DNA of 24,385 nucleotides, taken from contig CABJEP010000022.1 of NCBI GenBank assembly GCA_902364645.1, positions 1-24,385 on the forward strand, in the 5' to 3' direction. The position numbers and the translations under genes were made by a program. Origin of the DNA: Coriobacteriaceae bacterium. GTDB taxonomy: Bacteria > Actinomycetota > Coriobacteriia > Coriobacteriales > Coriobacteriaceae. Below the pieces are notes generated by a model, which was not told the origin of the DNA, ran no database searches, and was given only the letters and a program-made list of their open reading frames with translations. Below are positions 8,207 through 14,060 of the stretch, piece by piece. Every line of letters starts with the position of its first letter. Positions within the stretch are counted from its first letter, which is position 1.

Positions 8207-9547
8207 GTGAAGTCCCTCACCTCTTTTGCAAAGCGCTCAGCCCAGCTTGCCGCCGGCTTTGTCTGCGCTATCGCCCTTGCCGCTGGCGTGCCCACCGTCG
8301 CCGGCGCCCAAGTACTCACGACCGACAATGTTTGCGGCAAAACCGCCGATGCGCGCGGCATCACGGCCGAAAACCTGCCCGATATCGATGCGACCAATGC
8401 CCTCGTCATGGGCAAAGACGGCACCGTCTACTATGCCCGCGGCGCCGATGAGCAGGTCAAGATTGCCTCGATCACCAAGGTCATGACCGCAATCCTAACC
8501 GTCGAGAATTGCAAGATGGACGAGAAGGTCACGGTGAGCAACGCCGCAGCCACCGTGGGCAATTCAACAGCCGGCCTACTCGAAGGCGACGAGCTCACCG
8601 TGAAGCAGGCACTGCGCGGCCTGATGATTCCCTCGGGCAACGACGCCGCCATCGTGCTCGCCGAATATGTGGGCAAGAAGATCGACCCTAAGACCAAAGA
8701 CGCCGAGGCAACATTTGTGAAAGCCATGAACGAGCGCGCTAAGAAGCTCGGTTGCACCGGCACGCTTTTTGAAAACCCGCATGGTCTGGACTTTGATGAG
8801 TGGGCTGGCGATATGCACTCAACCGCACACGACGTAGCGCTGATGATGCAGGAGGCCATGAAAAACGACACGATCCGCGAGGTCGTAGCGAGCGAAGATT
8901 CCTGGATCGAGGTCACGGGCGCCGACGGCACCGACCATTCGCATTCCATGGACACGCATAACTATTTGCTAGGCCAAGATGGCAACATCGGTGGCAAGAC
9001 CGGCACCACCGATGATGCAGGCTATTGCTTTACGGGTGCCTACAACCGCGATGGCGACGAGATCTACACCGTCGTTTTGAACTCCACCACCACCGACCAG
9101 CGCTTTACCGATACCGCAACCCTTGCCAATTGGTACTACGGTCACAAGGTGACGGTCGCAATCGCCAACACGCAGGAAAAGACCGCCAACGGCAACCCGC
9201 TTATGGCGCGCATTGGCCAAACCGACTGGACGGATAAGACGATCGACGCCACGCTCGCCGATCCTACGGCGCAAGCGACCGTGTTTTCCCTTGCCGGCGA
9301 GGTGACCGAAAAGGTTAGCTACGACGATCTTTCGGGCACGGTGCATGTGGGCGACAAGGTGGGCAGCGTTACGCTCAAGCAGGATGGCACCAAGATCGCC
9401 GTCATGGACCTGGTTGCCGACGAGGAAGGCGCAGGGCCGAATCCCATTGAGTGGCTACTCGTGAAGCTCGATCGCTTGGGCCGCCGCATCGACAACCGCC
9501 CGCTCACGGCAGAAAGCGAGACCGTCGCCAAGGCGCCCGAGGTGTAG
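8207..9547 (+). CDS. serine-type D-Ala-D-Ala carboxypeptidase (PBP5/DacF family)
   Basis: Secreted or membrane-associated low-molecular-weight penicillin-binding protein that trims the terminal D-Ala from peptidoglycan stem peptides. From the GTG at 8207 (446 aa) it has a clear signal peptide: basic MKSLTSFAKR, hydrophobic stretch to about residue 34, likely cleavage after AGA. The catalytic motifs follow: SITK (Ser88-Lys91), SGN (143-145) and KTGT in a GGKTGTTDDAG context. A PBP5-type beta-rich C-terminal domain and a short amphipathic helix (WLLVKLDRLGRRI) that could attach it to the membrane come last. Longer readings from a TTG at 8096 or an ATG at 8138 would bury the signal peptide. It is divergent from the VanR/VanS-like pair, which may control it. 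Confidence 0.9.
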   Translation: MKSLTSFAKRSAQLAAGFVCAIALAAGVPTVAGAQVLTTDNVCGKTADARGITAENLPDIDATNALVMGKDGTVYYARGADEQVKIASITKVMTAILTVENCKMDEKVTVSNAAATVGNSTAGLLEGDELTVKQALRGLMIPSGNDAAIVLAEYVGKKIDPKTKDAEATFVKAMNERAKKLGCTGTLFENPHGLDFDEWAGDMHSTAHDVALMMQEAMKNDTIREVVASEDSWIEVTGADGTDHSHSMDTHNYLLGQDGNIGGKTGTTDDAGYCFTGAYNRDGDEIYTVVLNSTTTDQRFTDTATLANWYYGHKVTVAIANTQEKTANGNPLMARIGQTDWTDKTIDATLADPTAQATVFSLAGEVTEKVSYDDLSGTVHVGDKVGSVTLKQDGTKIAVMDLVADEEGAGPNPIEWLLVKLDRLGRRIDNRPLTAESETVAKAPEV

Positions 9548-9575
9548 TGCGCAAGAATAATAAGCCCACTGAAGG

Positions 9576-9604
9576 GAGGCGTCCGAAAGGATGCCTCTTT
9601 TTTT
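9576..9604 (+). terminator. terminator of the carboxypeptidase gene
   Basis: A 9-bp stem (GAGGCGTCC with GGATGCCTC, one G-U pair) and GAAA loop are followed by seven T residues, 28 bases after the stop. This is a textbook Rho-independent terminator. Confidence 0.93.
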
Positions 9605-9629
9605 GAGGTTCGAATCCCCAGCCGCCATT
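9605..9629 (+). pseudogene. tRNA T-arm-like remnant facing tRNA-Ser
   Basis: GAGGTTCGAATCCCC followed by AGCCGCCA reads like the 3' end of a tRNA on the plus strand, but no body precedes it; it abuts the T-run of the carboxypeptidase terminator. It has the same position and orientation relative to tRNA-Ser as the right ends of the tRNA-Arg and tRNA-Leu repeat cores, and shares GAGGTTCGAATCC with the Arg cores. It may be the last piece of such an element. Confidence 0.4.
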
Positions 9630-9635
9630 CTTGAT

Positions 9636-9667
9636 AATAAAAAGGGCCCCAAATGGGACCCTTCTTC
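9636..9667 (-). terminator. terminator of tRNA-Ser
   Basis: AAGGGCCCC (9642-9650) and GGGACCCTT (9655-9663) form a stem with an AAAT loop; on the minus strand it is followed by TTTTTATTAT. It lies 15 bases after the tRNA 3' end. Confidence 0.85.
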
Positions 9668-9677
9668 AAATTCGTAC

Positions 9678-9768
9678 TGGCGGAGAGCTGGGGATTCGAA
9701 CCCCAGATGCCCTTTTGGGGCATACTCGCTTAGCAGGCGAGCACCTTCGGCCTCTCGGTCAGCTCTCC
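9678..9768 (-). tRNA. tRNA-Ser(GCU)
   Basis: Acceptor GGAGAGC pairs with GCTCTCC and is followed by discriminator G and an encoded CCA. The anticodon stem-loop CTCGC-CTGCTAA-GCGAG gives anticodon GCU, reading AGC and AGU. The long variable arm (TGCCCCAAAAGGGCA) and the T-arm GGGGTTCGAATCCCC are as expected for a class II serine tRNA. It is 91 bases with CCA. Confidence 0.96.
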
Positions 9769-9782
9769 GTAACAGCCGTTCT

Positions 9783-9811
9783 ATAGTAACCAAACAGTCG
9801 AAGTTGGGCAA
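9783..9811 (-). promoter_or_regulatory. promoter of tRNA-Ser
   Basis: TTGCCC and TACTAT with 17-bp spacing on the minus strand, 14 bases before the tRNA 5' end. Confidence 0.75.
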
Positions 9812-9862
9812 GAGGTAATTTTCTAATTGCCCGGCGGCCTTTCCTCCTTGCAGTTTTCGCCC

Positions 9863-12304
9863 CTACCCCAGCGAGCGGTTGAGGGAGCCGAGCTCGTCGT
9901 TGCCCATGGTACGCCACATTTGGAAGATGCAACCGCGCGCCAGGAAAAAGAAGCCGTTATCGACCAGCTGCACGGCGGCATCCGCAAGCTGGTTGGCCAC
10001 CGCGGGCACGGGCGGCAATTCGAGTCCAGCCCTGCGGATGGTCTCGACCGCTTCCTCGAACGTCGGAGGCTCGCTGACACCCATCTCGTTCATAAGGCCC
10101 TGCATTTCTTCCAGCGCGCTGCTGCCCGACTCCTCGCCGCGCGGCACCAGACGGTAACAAACCAGCGCCAGGTCGAGCTGATCGCAATTCCAATAGGCAA
10201 ACGCCAAGCGATAGAACAGGTAGCCGATTGCAGAACGATCGCTGGCAATACGTAGGCCGTGGCGCGCCACCTCGATAATCTCGTCAAAGCGCTCCAGACG
10301 CGCAAGCACGTTGATGAGCGCAAAGTGCGACTGCATGGACGAGCGCGCCAGATCGTAAAGATGGCGCACCTCGGGCAGTGCTCGTTCAAAGTCCTCTTGC
10401 TCGGCGTAAAAGCTGCAGATCTCGTGCTGGGCAAAGTACAGCGCATCGGGCGCACGAAGGATTCGTACAGAGCGGTCTTCTTCCAACACCGGTAGCACCA
10501 TGCGCACCAGCTGGTTATCGCAAAACTGCGTTTGAACCGGACCTGTCGCCAAAAGCTCGGCGACGGCGCACTTAGCCTCCAACTCCTCAACAAGACGGGA
10601 AAAGCCTTCAAAAGCACCTGTACGGTCGACTTTTGCCTGCTCGCGCAATTCAACAACACGGGCAACGTATGGGTCGTCGTCCTCTTCCATGACCTCCAGC
10701 TCGTCAGCCGCATCGGCAAGCAGCAGATCGCGCAGCGCCGGCGGCAGCATGCGATGGTCATCACGCGGACGAGCATGAACCTCCGCAGGTTCAATCGTCT
10801 CCGGAGCGGTTGACTCATATGCCTCAAGCACACGCTTGCACGGCATATCGTCCATGTCCATGCTCTCAAGATCCTTGGCGACAGGCACGCAATCGGCCAG
10901 ATAGGCCGCGCGCCCAAAGAAATACGTTGCGACAACGCACTCGCCCTGCTCACTGTCGGGAGCAGCAATCTGCACATAGCAGCGCGTGATGCAGGTGCCC
11001 GCGGCAAAACACGCTGCCGCAAGCGTGAGCGCCACGCGCGCATCGTGCTCCGCGGCCCAGATCGTGCGCGTGTCCTCGTCCAGCTCGTGCCAGGCGTCAT
11101 CTTGAGCGTCGTATTCACGTTGCGGCATGGCATCAACGACAGACTGCCCAAACCGAACGAGCATAATCCCCTCGGCAACGTTTGCCCGATAGGTATAGTC
11201 GAGCCGCGTGACCACGTTAAGCGCCTCGACAATACGCGCGAAGCGGGTACGCACATCCCACTCACCGCCCGGCTGGCAAGCCACCGTTCCCGGTTTGGAC
11301 CACGGGTTGTCGCTCGAGGTTGTATCGAGCAGTCGGGGAACATCGTTGGTCGTCTTGGCGATATGCCACGCATCAAAGAGCGCGCAACCCTCAAGGCTCG
11401 GCGAGGATGCCGCAGGGACCAATCCGGCCCCGATGTGCTCAAGGATGCCGGAGAGACGGTTAAGACGGCACTCGATGGCAAGCAGCATGTCAATCTCGTC
11501 CTGGTCCAGCAGGCTGCGATCAAAATTGAGATAGAAAAGCTTTGAGCGATCGATGCGAGCCAGGCTCATCTCGGACTTAGCGGCGATGGTGCGCAAGCGG
11601 GGCAAGTCAATTTCACTCATAAGGGCGGCGGCATAGCGCTCGATACCGCTCGGATTCTCGGCATGGTCAACGCGGTAGAGCAGCGTCTCGATAGCGTCAG
11701 GGAGCGGTGCCGTGTTAAAGCCCAAAAACACCTCGACCGGCTCGGGCAACTTTACGAGCTTGATCTTGTCGACAACGTTTTGCATACCCTCGTCGAGTCC
11801 GTCGGCGTCCGCCGTGCTCGCAATGGTATTTTCGGAGTCAGCGAATATCACGTAGCGCAGGAACATCGATGCCATGAACTCACCGTAAGGAAGGGAGCGG
11901 GTCGAATTCCATGTCTCGTGATCGGACTGTTCGCGCATGGGGCCTTCGGGAGAGCCGACGGTTCGCGCGCACGCGCGCATCGTGCCGTTTGCTCCCCTCA
12001 CCATAATCTCACCAATACCGGAGTCCGACTCGTCAAGGACCAGTTCCATGTCGGGATCGTTGGGCAGCGGAGCCTCGCTAACGGGGCGGTCCACCTTGTA
12101 CACCTCACCCGAAACGCTTACGTAGCCCAAAAGCGACACATGGCTTTTGCCAACGAATTCGACGACATAACAAGATTCATGCTGATCCTCGCCAAAGAGT
12201 TTCCAGACCACGCCATATGAGCGTCCCGCAGGCTGCTCGGACATCGCCGGAAAGCGCTTTTTGGGATCGAGAAACCTGAGCTTGTATGTCGGACGCTCTG
12301 CCAC
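9863..12304 (-). CDS. large conserved-looking protein with C-terminal TPR-like repeats, function unknown
   Basis: Soluble 813-aa protein with no signal peptide or membrane segment. I do not recognise a named family for the first 600 residues, which are acidic and rich in short hydrophobic blocks. From about residue 615 to 730 the sequence changes to paired amphipathic helices (ALYFAQHEICSFYAEQEDFERAL, then further helical pairs), typical of tetratricopeptide repeats, so a scaffolding or protein-binding role is plausible. It starts at a GTG with AGGGTG 8 bases upstream. It is a single-gene unit between tRNA-Ser and the tRNA-Arg repeats. No enzyme motif was seen. It could be a lineage-specific stress or secretion-associated protein, but the sequence does not show this. 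Confidence 0.8.
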   Translation of the reverse strand: MAERPTYKLRFLDPKKRFPAMSEQPAGRSYGVVWKLFGEDQHESCYVVEFVGKSHVSLLGYVSVSGEVYKVDRPVSEAPLPNDPDMELVLDESDSGIGEIMVRGANGTMRACARTVGSPEGPMREQSDHETWNSTRSLPYGEFMASMFLRYVIFADSENTIASTADADGLDEGMQNVVDKIKLVKLPEPVEVFLGFNTAPLPDAIETLLYRVDHAENPSGIERYAAALMSEIDLPRLRTIAAKSEMSLARIDRSKLFYLNFDRSLLDQDEIDMLLAIECRLNRLSGILEHIGAGLVPAASSPSLEGCALFDAWHIAKTTNDVPRLLDTTSSDNPWSKPGTVACQPGGEWDVRTRFARIVEALNVVTRLDYTYRANVAEGIMLVRFGQSVVDAMPQREYDAQDDAWHELDEDTRTIWAAEHDARVALTLAAACFAAGTCITRCYVQIAAPDSEQGECVVATYFFGRAAYLADCVPVAKDLESMDMDDMPCKRVLEAYESTAPETIEPAEVHARPRDDHRMLPPALRDLLLADAADELEVMEEDDDPYVARVVELREQAKVDRTGAFEGFSRLVEELEAKCAVAELLATGPVQTQFCDNQLVRMVLPVLEEDRSVRILRAPDALYFAQHEICSFYAEQEDFERALPEVRHLYDLARSSMQSHFALINVLARLERFDEIIEVARHGLRIASDRSAIGYLFYRLAFAYWNCDQLDLALVCYRLVPRGEESGSSALEEMQGLMNEMGVSEPPTFEEAVETIRRAGLELPPVPAVANQLADAAVQLVDNGFFFLARGCIFQMWRTMGNDELGSLNRSLG

Positions 12305-12341
12305 GGAATATCACCCTGATCGGTCGCTTGAAGAAGGAGTG

Positions 12342-12360
12342 GTCGCGAATAAGTCGCGAC
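12342..12360. promoter_or_regulatory. perfect inverted repeat upstream of the TPR gene
   Basis: GTCGCGA, a 5-base spacer, then TCGCGAC form a perfect 7-bp inverted repeat 38 bases before the GTG start. It is a candidate operator; no terminator-like T-run follows. Confidence 0.4.
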
Positions 12361-12428
12361 ATCTACTCGGAATCTTACACGAGTCGACAGGAAATCGTCC
12401 CTTTGGACGAAAGCACTCAAGCTGGCGC

Positions 12429-12618
12429 AAAAGAAAAGCCCCCGTTGCCGGGAGCTTTAATCTCAAATGGTGCGGCGTATAGGATTCCGCGCATCCGCTG
12501 CGCGGATCCGCACCGGCTTCGCCCGCCTAGCGGCGGACTCGCCCGCGGGCTAAAAACGCTCCGCGTTTTCTTTACGCCCGCGCCTCGACCGAGGTTCGAA
12601 TCCATGCGGTGCTTACGT
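12429..12618 (-). repeat. tRNA-tail repeat element E1 (190 bp) downstream of tRNA-Arg 1
   Basis: Bases 12429-12487 repeat 12619-12677 without a mismatch (59 of 59). The duplicated piece is the terminator, the spacer and the last 20 bases of tRNA-Arg. Between the copies is a 131-bp GC-rich core with hairpins ATCCGC-TGC-GCGGAT (12493-12507) and AAAACGC-TCC-GCGTTTT (12553-12569), then GAGGTTCGAATCC at 12591, an inverted T-arm-like end. There is no usable reading frame. Together with the sequence at 12305-12428 this accounts for the gene-free stretch between the TPR gene and tRNA-Arg 1. Confidence 0.85.
12468..12487 (-). pseudogene. orphan 3' tail of tRNA-Arg (in E1)
   Basis: The 20 bases match the tRNA-Arg 3' end from the T-loop to the encoded CCA; the sequence then switches to the core in the middle of the T-loop (GAATCC retained, GGTTC lost). 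Confidence 0.85.
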
Positions 12619-12648
12619 AAAAGAAAAGCCCCCGTTGCCGGGAGCTTT
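12619..12648 (-). terminator. terminator of tRNA-Arg 1
   Basis: AAAGCTCCC-GGCAAC-GGGGGCTTT hairpin on the minus strand followed by TCTTTT. An identical copy sits 190 bp downstream in E1. Confidence 0.8.
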
Positions 12649-12657
12649 AATCTCAAA

Positions 12658-12734
12658 TGGTGCGGCGTATAGGATTCGAACCTATGACGTTCTGATTCGT
12701 AGTCAGACCCTCTATCCAGCTGAGGTAACGCCGC
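12658..12734 (-). tRNA. tRNA-Arg(ACG), copy 1
   Basis: A 77-base tRNA with encoded CCA. Acceptor GCGGCGT pairs with ACGCCGC, anticodon stem-loop TCTGA-CTACGAA-TCAGA gives ACG (expected to be deaminated to ICG), and the T-arm is ATAGGTTCGAATCCTAT. It is identical in sequence to copies 2 and 3. Confidence 0.97.
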
Positions 12735-12746
12735 GACTTGTTGATT

Positions 12747-12775
12747 ATTATGCACAGGGACTGAATAATGGTCAA
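12747..12775 (-). promoter_or_regulatory. promoter of tRNA-Arg 1
   Basis: TTGACC and CATAAT with 17-bp spacing, 12 bases before the tRNA. Copy 2 has the same hexamers and spacing. Confidence 0.85.
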
Positions 12776-12885
12776 GCATTTTTTCAAAAAAAGTTATCGA
12801 ATTTGATTTTTACTCATTTTATGCAGTCGATCGACTCGATACTTTCAAACACGGCGAAAGCAACTCCTCAAGTATGTCGACATAT

Positions 12886-12914
12886 AAGAAAAGCCTCCGT
12901 TACCGGAGGCTTTA
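12886..12914 (-). terminator. terminator of tRNA-Arg 2
   Basis: A perfect 9-bp stem AAGCCTCCG/CGGAGGCTT with a 4-base loop, followed on the minus strand by TTCTTAT. Unlike the other two Arg copies, no duplicated tail or core follows it. Confidence 0.88.
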
Positions 12915-12923
12915 AAGTTCAGT

Positions 12924-13000
12924 TGGTGCGGCGTATAGGATTCGAACCTATGACGTTCTGATTCGTAGTCAGACCCTCTATCCAGCTGAGGTAACGCCGC
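12924..13000 (-). tRNA. tRNA-Arg(ACG), copy 2
   Basis: Identical over 77 bases to copy 1, with its own promoter and terminator, so it is an independent unit rather than part of a polycistronic tRNA transcript. Confidence 0.97.
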
Positions 13001-13012
13001 AACGCACGGATT

Positions 13013-13041
13013 ATTATGCACGTGACCCCTCGATGGGTCAA
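13013..13041 (-). promoter_or_regulatory. promoter of tRNA-Arg 2
   Basis: TTGACC, 17 bases, CATAAT on the minus strand, 12 bases before the tRNA 5' end. Confidence 0.85.
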
Positions 13042-13075
13042 GCGACAATTTGGAAAAATTTTACGAAGTGATGAT

Positions 13076-13122
13076 TAAGACGCTCGCGCCTCGACCGAGG
13101 TTCGAATCCATGCATGGTTTCC
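13076..13122 (-). repeat. truncated repeat core E3 (right end only)
   Basis: About 45 bases match the right end of the E1 and E2 cores, including CCTCGACCGAGG and GAGGTTCGAATCCATGC. The GAGG at 13097 is exactly 191 bp from its equivalent in E2 (13288). The rest of this core is missing; it joins unrelated sequence at about 13075. It implies that the unit was once present at least twice in tandem here. Confidence 0.75.
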
Positions 13123-13313
13123 AAAAAAGAAAAGCCCCCGTTGCACGGAGGCTTCAAGTTCGATTGGTGCGGCGTATAGGATTCCGCGCATCCGCTTCGC
13201 GGATCCGCACCGGCTTCGCCCGCCTGCCGGCGCGCTCGCCCGCGGGCTAAAAACGCTCCGCGTTTTCTTGACGCCCGCGCCTCGAACGAGGTTCGAATCC
13301 ATGCGGTGCTGCC
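13123..13313 (-). repeat. tRNA-tail repeat element E2 (191 bp) downstream of tRNA-Arg 3
   Basis: The layout matches E1: a copy of the terminator and tRNA-Arg tail (ending 13184), then a core with hairpins ATCCGC-TTC-GCGGAT (13190-13204) and AAAACGC-TCC-GCGTTTT (13250-13266), ending in GAGGTTCGAATCCATGCGG from 13288. The core is nearly identical to that of E1. The duplicated terminator has drifted (one inserted base, several changes), so this copy is probably older than E1. E2 and E3 fill the gene-free stretch between tRNA-Arg 2 and 3. Confidence 0.85.
13165..13184 (-). pseudogene. orphan 3' tail of tRNA-Arg (in E2)
   Basis: The same 20 bases as in E1, with the break at the same T-loop position. 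It is 191 bp from the corresponding part of tRNA-Arg 3. Confidence 0.85.
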
Positions 13314-13315
13314 AT

Positions 13316-13347
13316 AAAAGAAAAGCCCCCGTTGCCGGAGGCTTTCA
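13316..13347 (-). terminator. terminator of tRNA-Arg 3
   Basis: AAAGCCTCC-GGCAAC-GGGGGCTTT on the minus strand, then TCTTTTAT. Confidence 0.82.
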
Positions 13348-13355
13348 ATTTCAAT

Positions 13356-13432
13356 TGGTGCGGCGTATAGGATTCGAACCTATGACGTTCTGATTCGTAG
13401 TCAGACCCTCTATCCAGCTGAGGTAACGCCGC
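13356..13432 (-). tRNA. tRNA-Arg(ACG), copy 3
   Basis: Identical to copies 1 and 2 over 77 bases, including the encoded CCA. Confidence 0.97.
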
Positions 13433-13442
13433 AGCGCAAGAC

Positions 13443-13473
13443 ATATAAAACCACTTTAGCTTATTGGAGTCAA
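13443..13473 (-). promoter_or_regulatory. promoter of tRNA-Arg 3
   Basis: TTGACT followed after 17-19 bases by TTTTATAT on the minus strand. The -10 is weaker than in copies 1 and 2. Confidence 0.65.
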
Positions 13474-13509
13474 GCACAATTTCAAACTTTTTTGTGGAAC
13501 GCAGTCTTG

Positions 13510-13887
13510 TCATGCTGCTCCGCATATACCGTCGTTCCCCGTACGATCGATTGGCTTTTCGATCACGTCAAACTTAGCATCAAGTTCCCTCAGGAGCGAT
13601 CTCACCCGCTGGGCACAATCATAATCGGCAAACGAGATACTCAACATGCGAGCAACCTGGTTAGATGTCCGGACCCCATAGAAATGCTCCAGGGCCACAA
13701 GCCCCTCGTGCGCCACAAACGTCTCAACCACATGAGGCGACTCCTCAAAGCACCATTGGGTCAACGGACCCCCGCTCGTCTGTCGAACCACCAGGCCACC
13801 CATGCCAGACGGCTCACACGTTACAAGCAGGTACTCCCCGCCCTCGTCGCTCTCAAACAAAACCACCCGATCATCAAACAGCTCCAT
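13510..13887 (-). CDS. small protein of unknown function
   Basis: A 125-aa soluble, acidic protein that I do not recognise. It has no signal peptide, membrane segment, cysteine cluster or repeat. The N-terminal half looks like a beta-rich fold (alternating hydrophobic strands in VVLFES and EYLLVTCEP), followed by helical stretches (FYGVRTSNQVARML, CAQRVRSLLRELDAKF). The start is well supported: AAAGGGG lies 6 bases before the ATG. It is transcribed alone, towards the tRNA-Arg cluster. A GAAC-N4-GTTC palindrome about 60 bases upstream resembles a LexA box, so it may respond to DNA damage. Confidence 0.8.
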   Translation of the reverse strand: MELFDDRVVLFESDEGGEYLLVTCEPSGMGGLVVRQTSGGPLTQWCFEESPHVVETFVAHEGLVALEHFYGVRTSNQVARMLSISFADYDCAQRVRSLLRELDAKFDVIEKPIDRTGNDGICGAA

Positions 13888-13947
13888 CGCGTCCCCTTTC
13901 TCTCGCTCTTATTTAGCAAAAGCATAGCAGGTAGATTGCTGTATACA

Positions 13948-13959
13948 GAACAGTTGTTC
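13948..13959. promoter_or_regulatory. SOS-box-like palindrome GAACAGTTGTTC
   Basis: It fits the GAAC-N4-GTTC pattern of LexA sites in Gram-positives and mycobacteria, and lies immediately upstream of, or overlapping, a possible -35 for the small gene at 13510-13887. A separate palindrome CTGTATACAG is adjacent at 13939-13948. Confidence 0.45.
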
Positions 13960-14011
13960 GTGTGTTTTCTATTGAGCTGTCCGCACGGCATGGTATGGAC
14001 CTGCGCACGAA

Positions 14012-14038
14012 ATAGGGCGCCCCCGAAGGAGCGCCCTT
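14012..14038 (-). terminator. terminator of serS
   Basis: GGGCGCTCC-TTCG-GGGGCGCCC hairpin on the minus strand followed by TATTTC, about 22 bases after the serS stop. Confidence 0.85.
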
Positions 14039-14060
14039 GCATATCGCCTATGCAGCCAAG

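Noticed and set aside
12286..12672. Short open frames running through the tRNA-Arg repeats and tRNAs
   Set aside because: They translate tRNA and palindrome sequence, repeat in every element copy, and lack ribosome sites; they are typical spurious annotations.
12776..12830. AT-rich patch between tRNA-Arg 1 and 2 as an origin or phage scar
   Set aside because: It is short, holds only homopolymer runs and no repeats, DnaA-box cluster or att-like duplication.
12429..13432. CRISPR array
   Set aside because: The repeats are tRNA tails plus terminators with a conserved, non-variable core and a 190-bp period; there are no short regular spacers and no cas genes.
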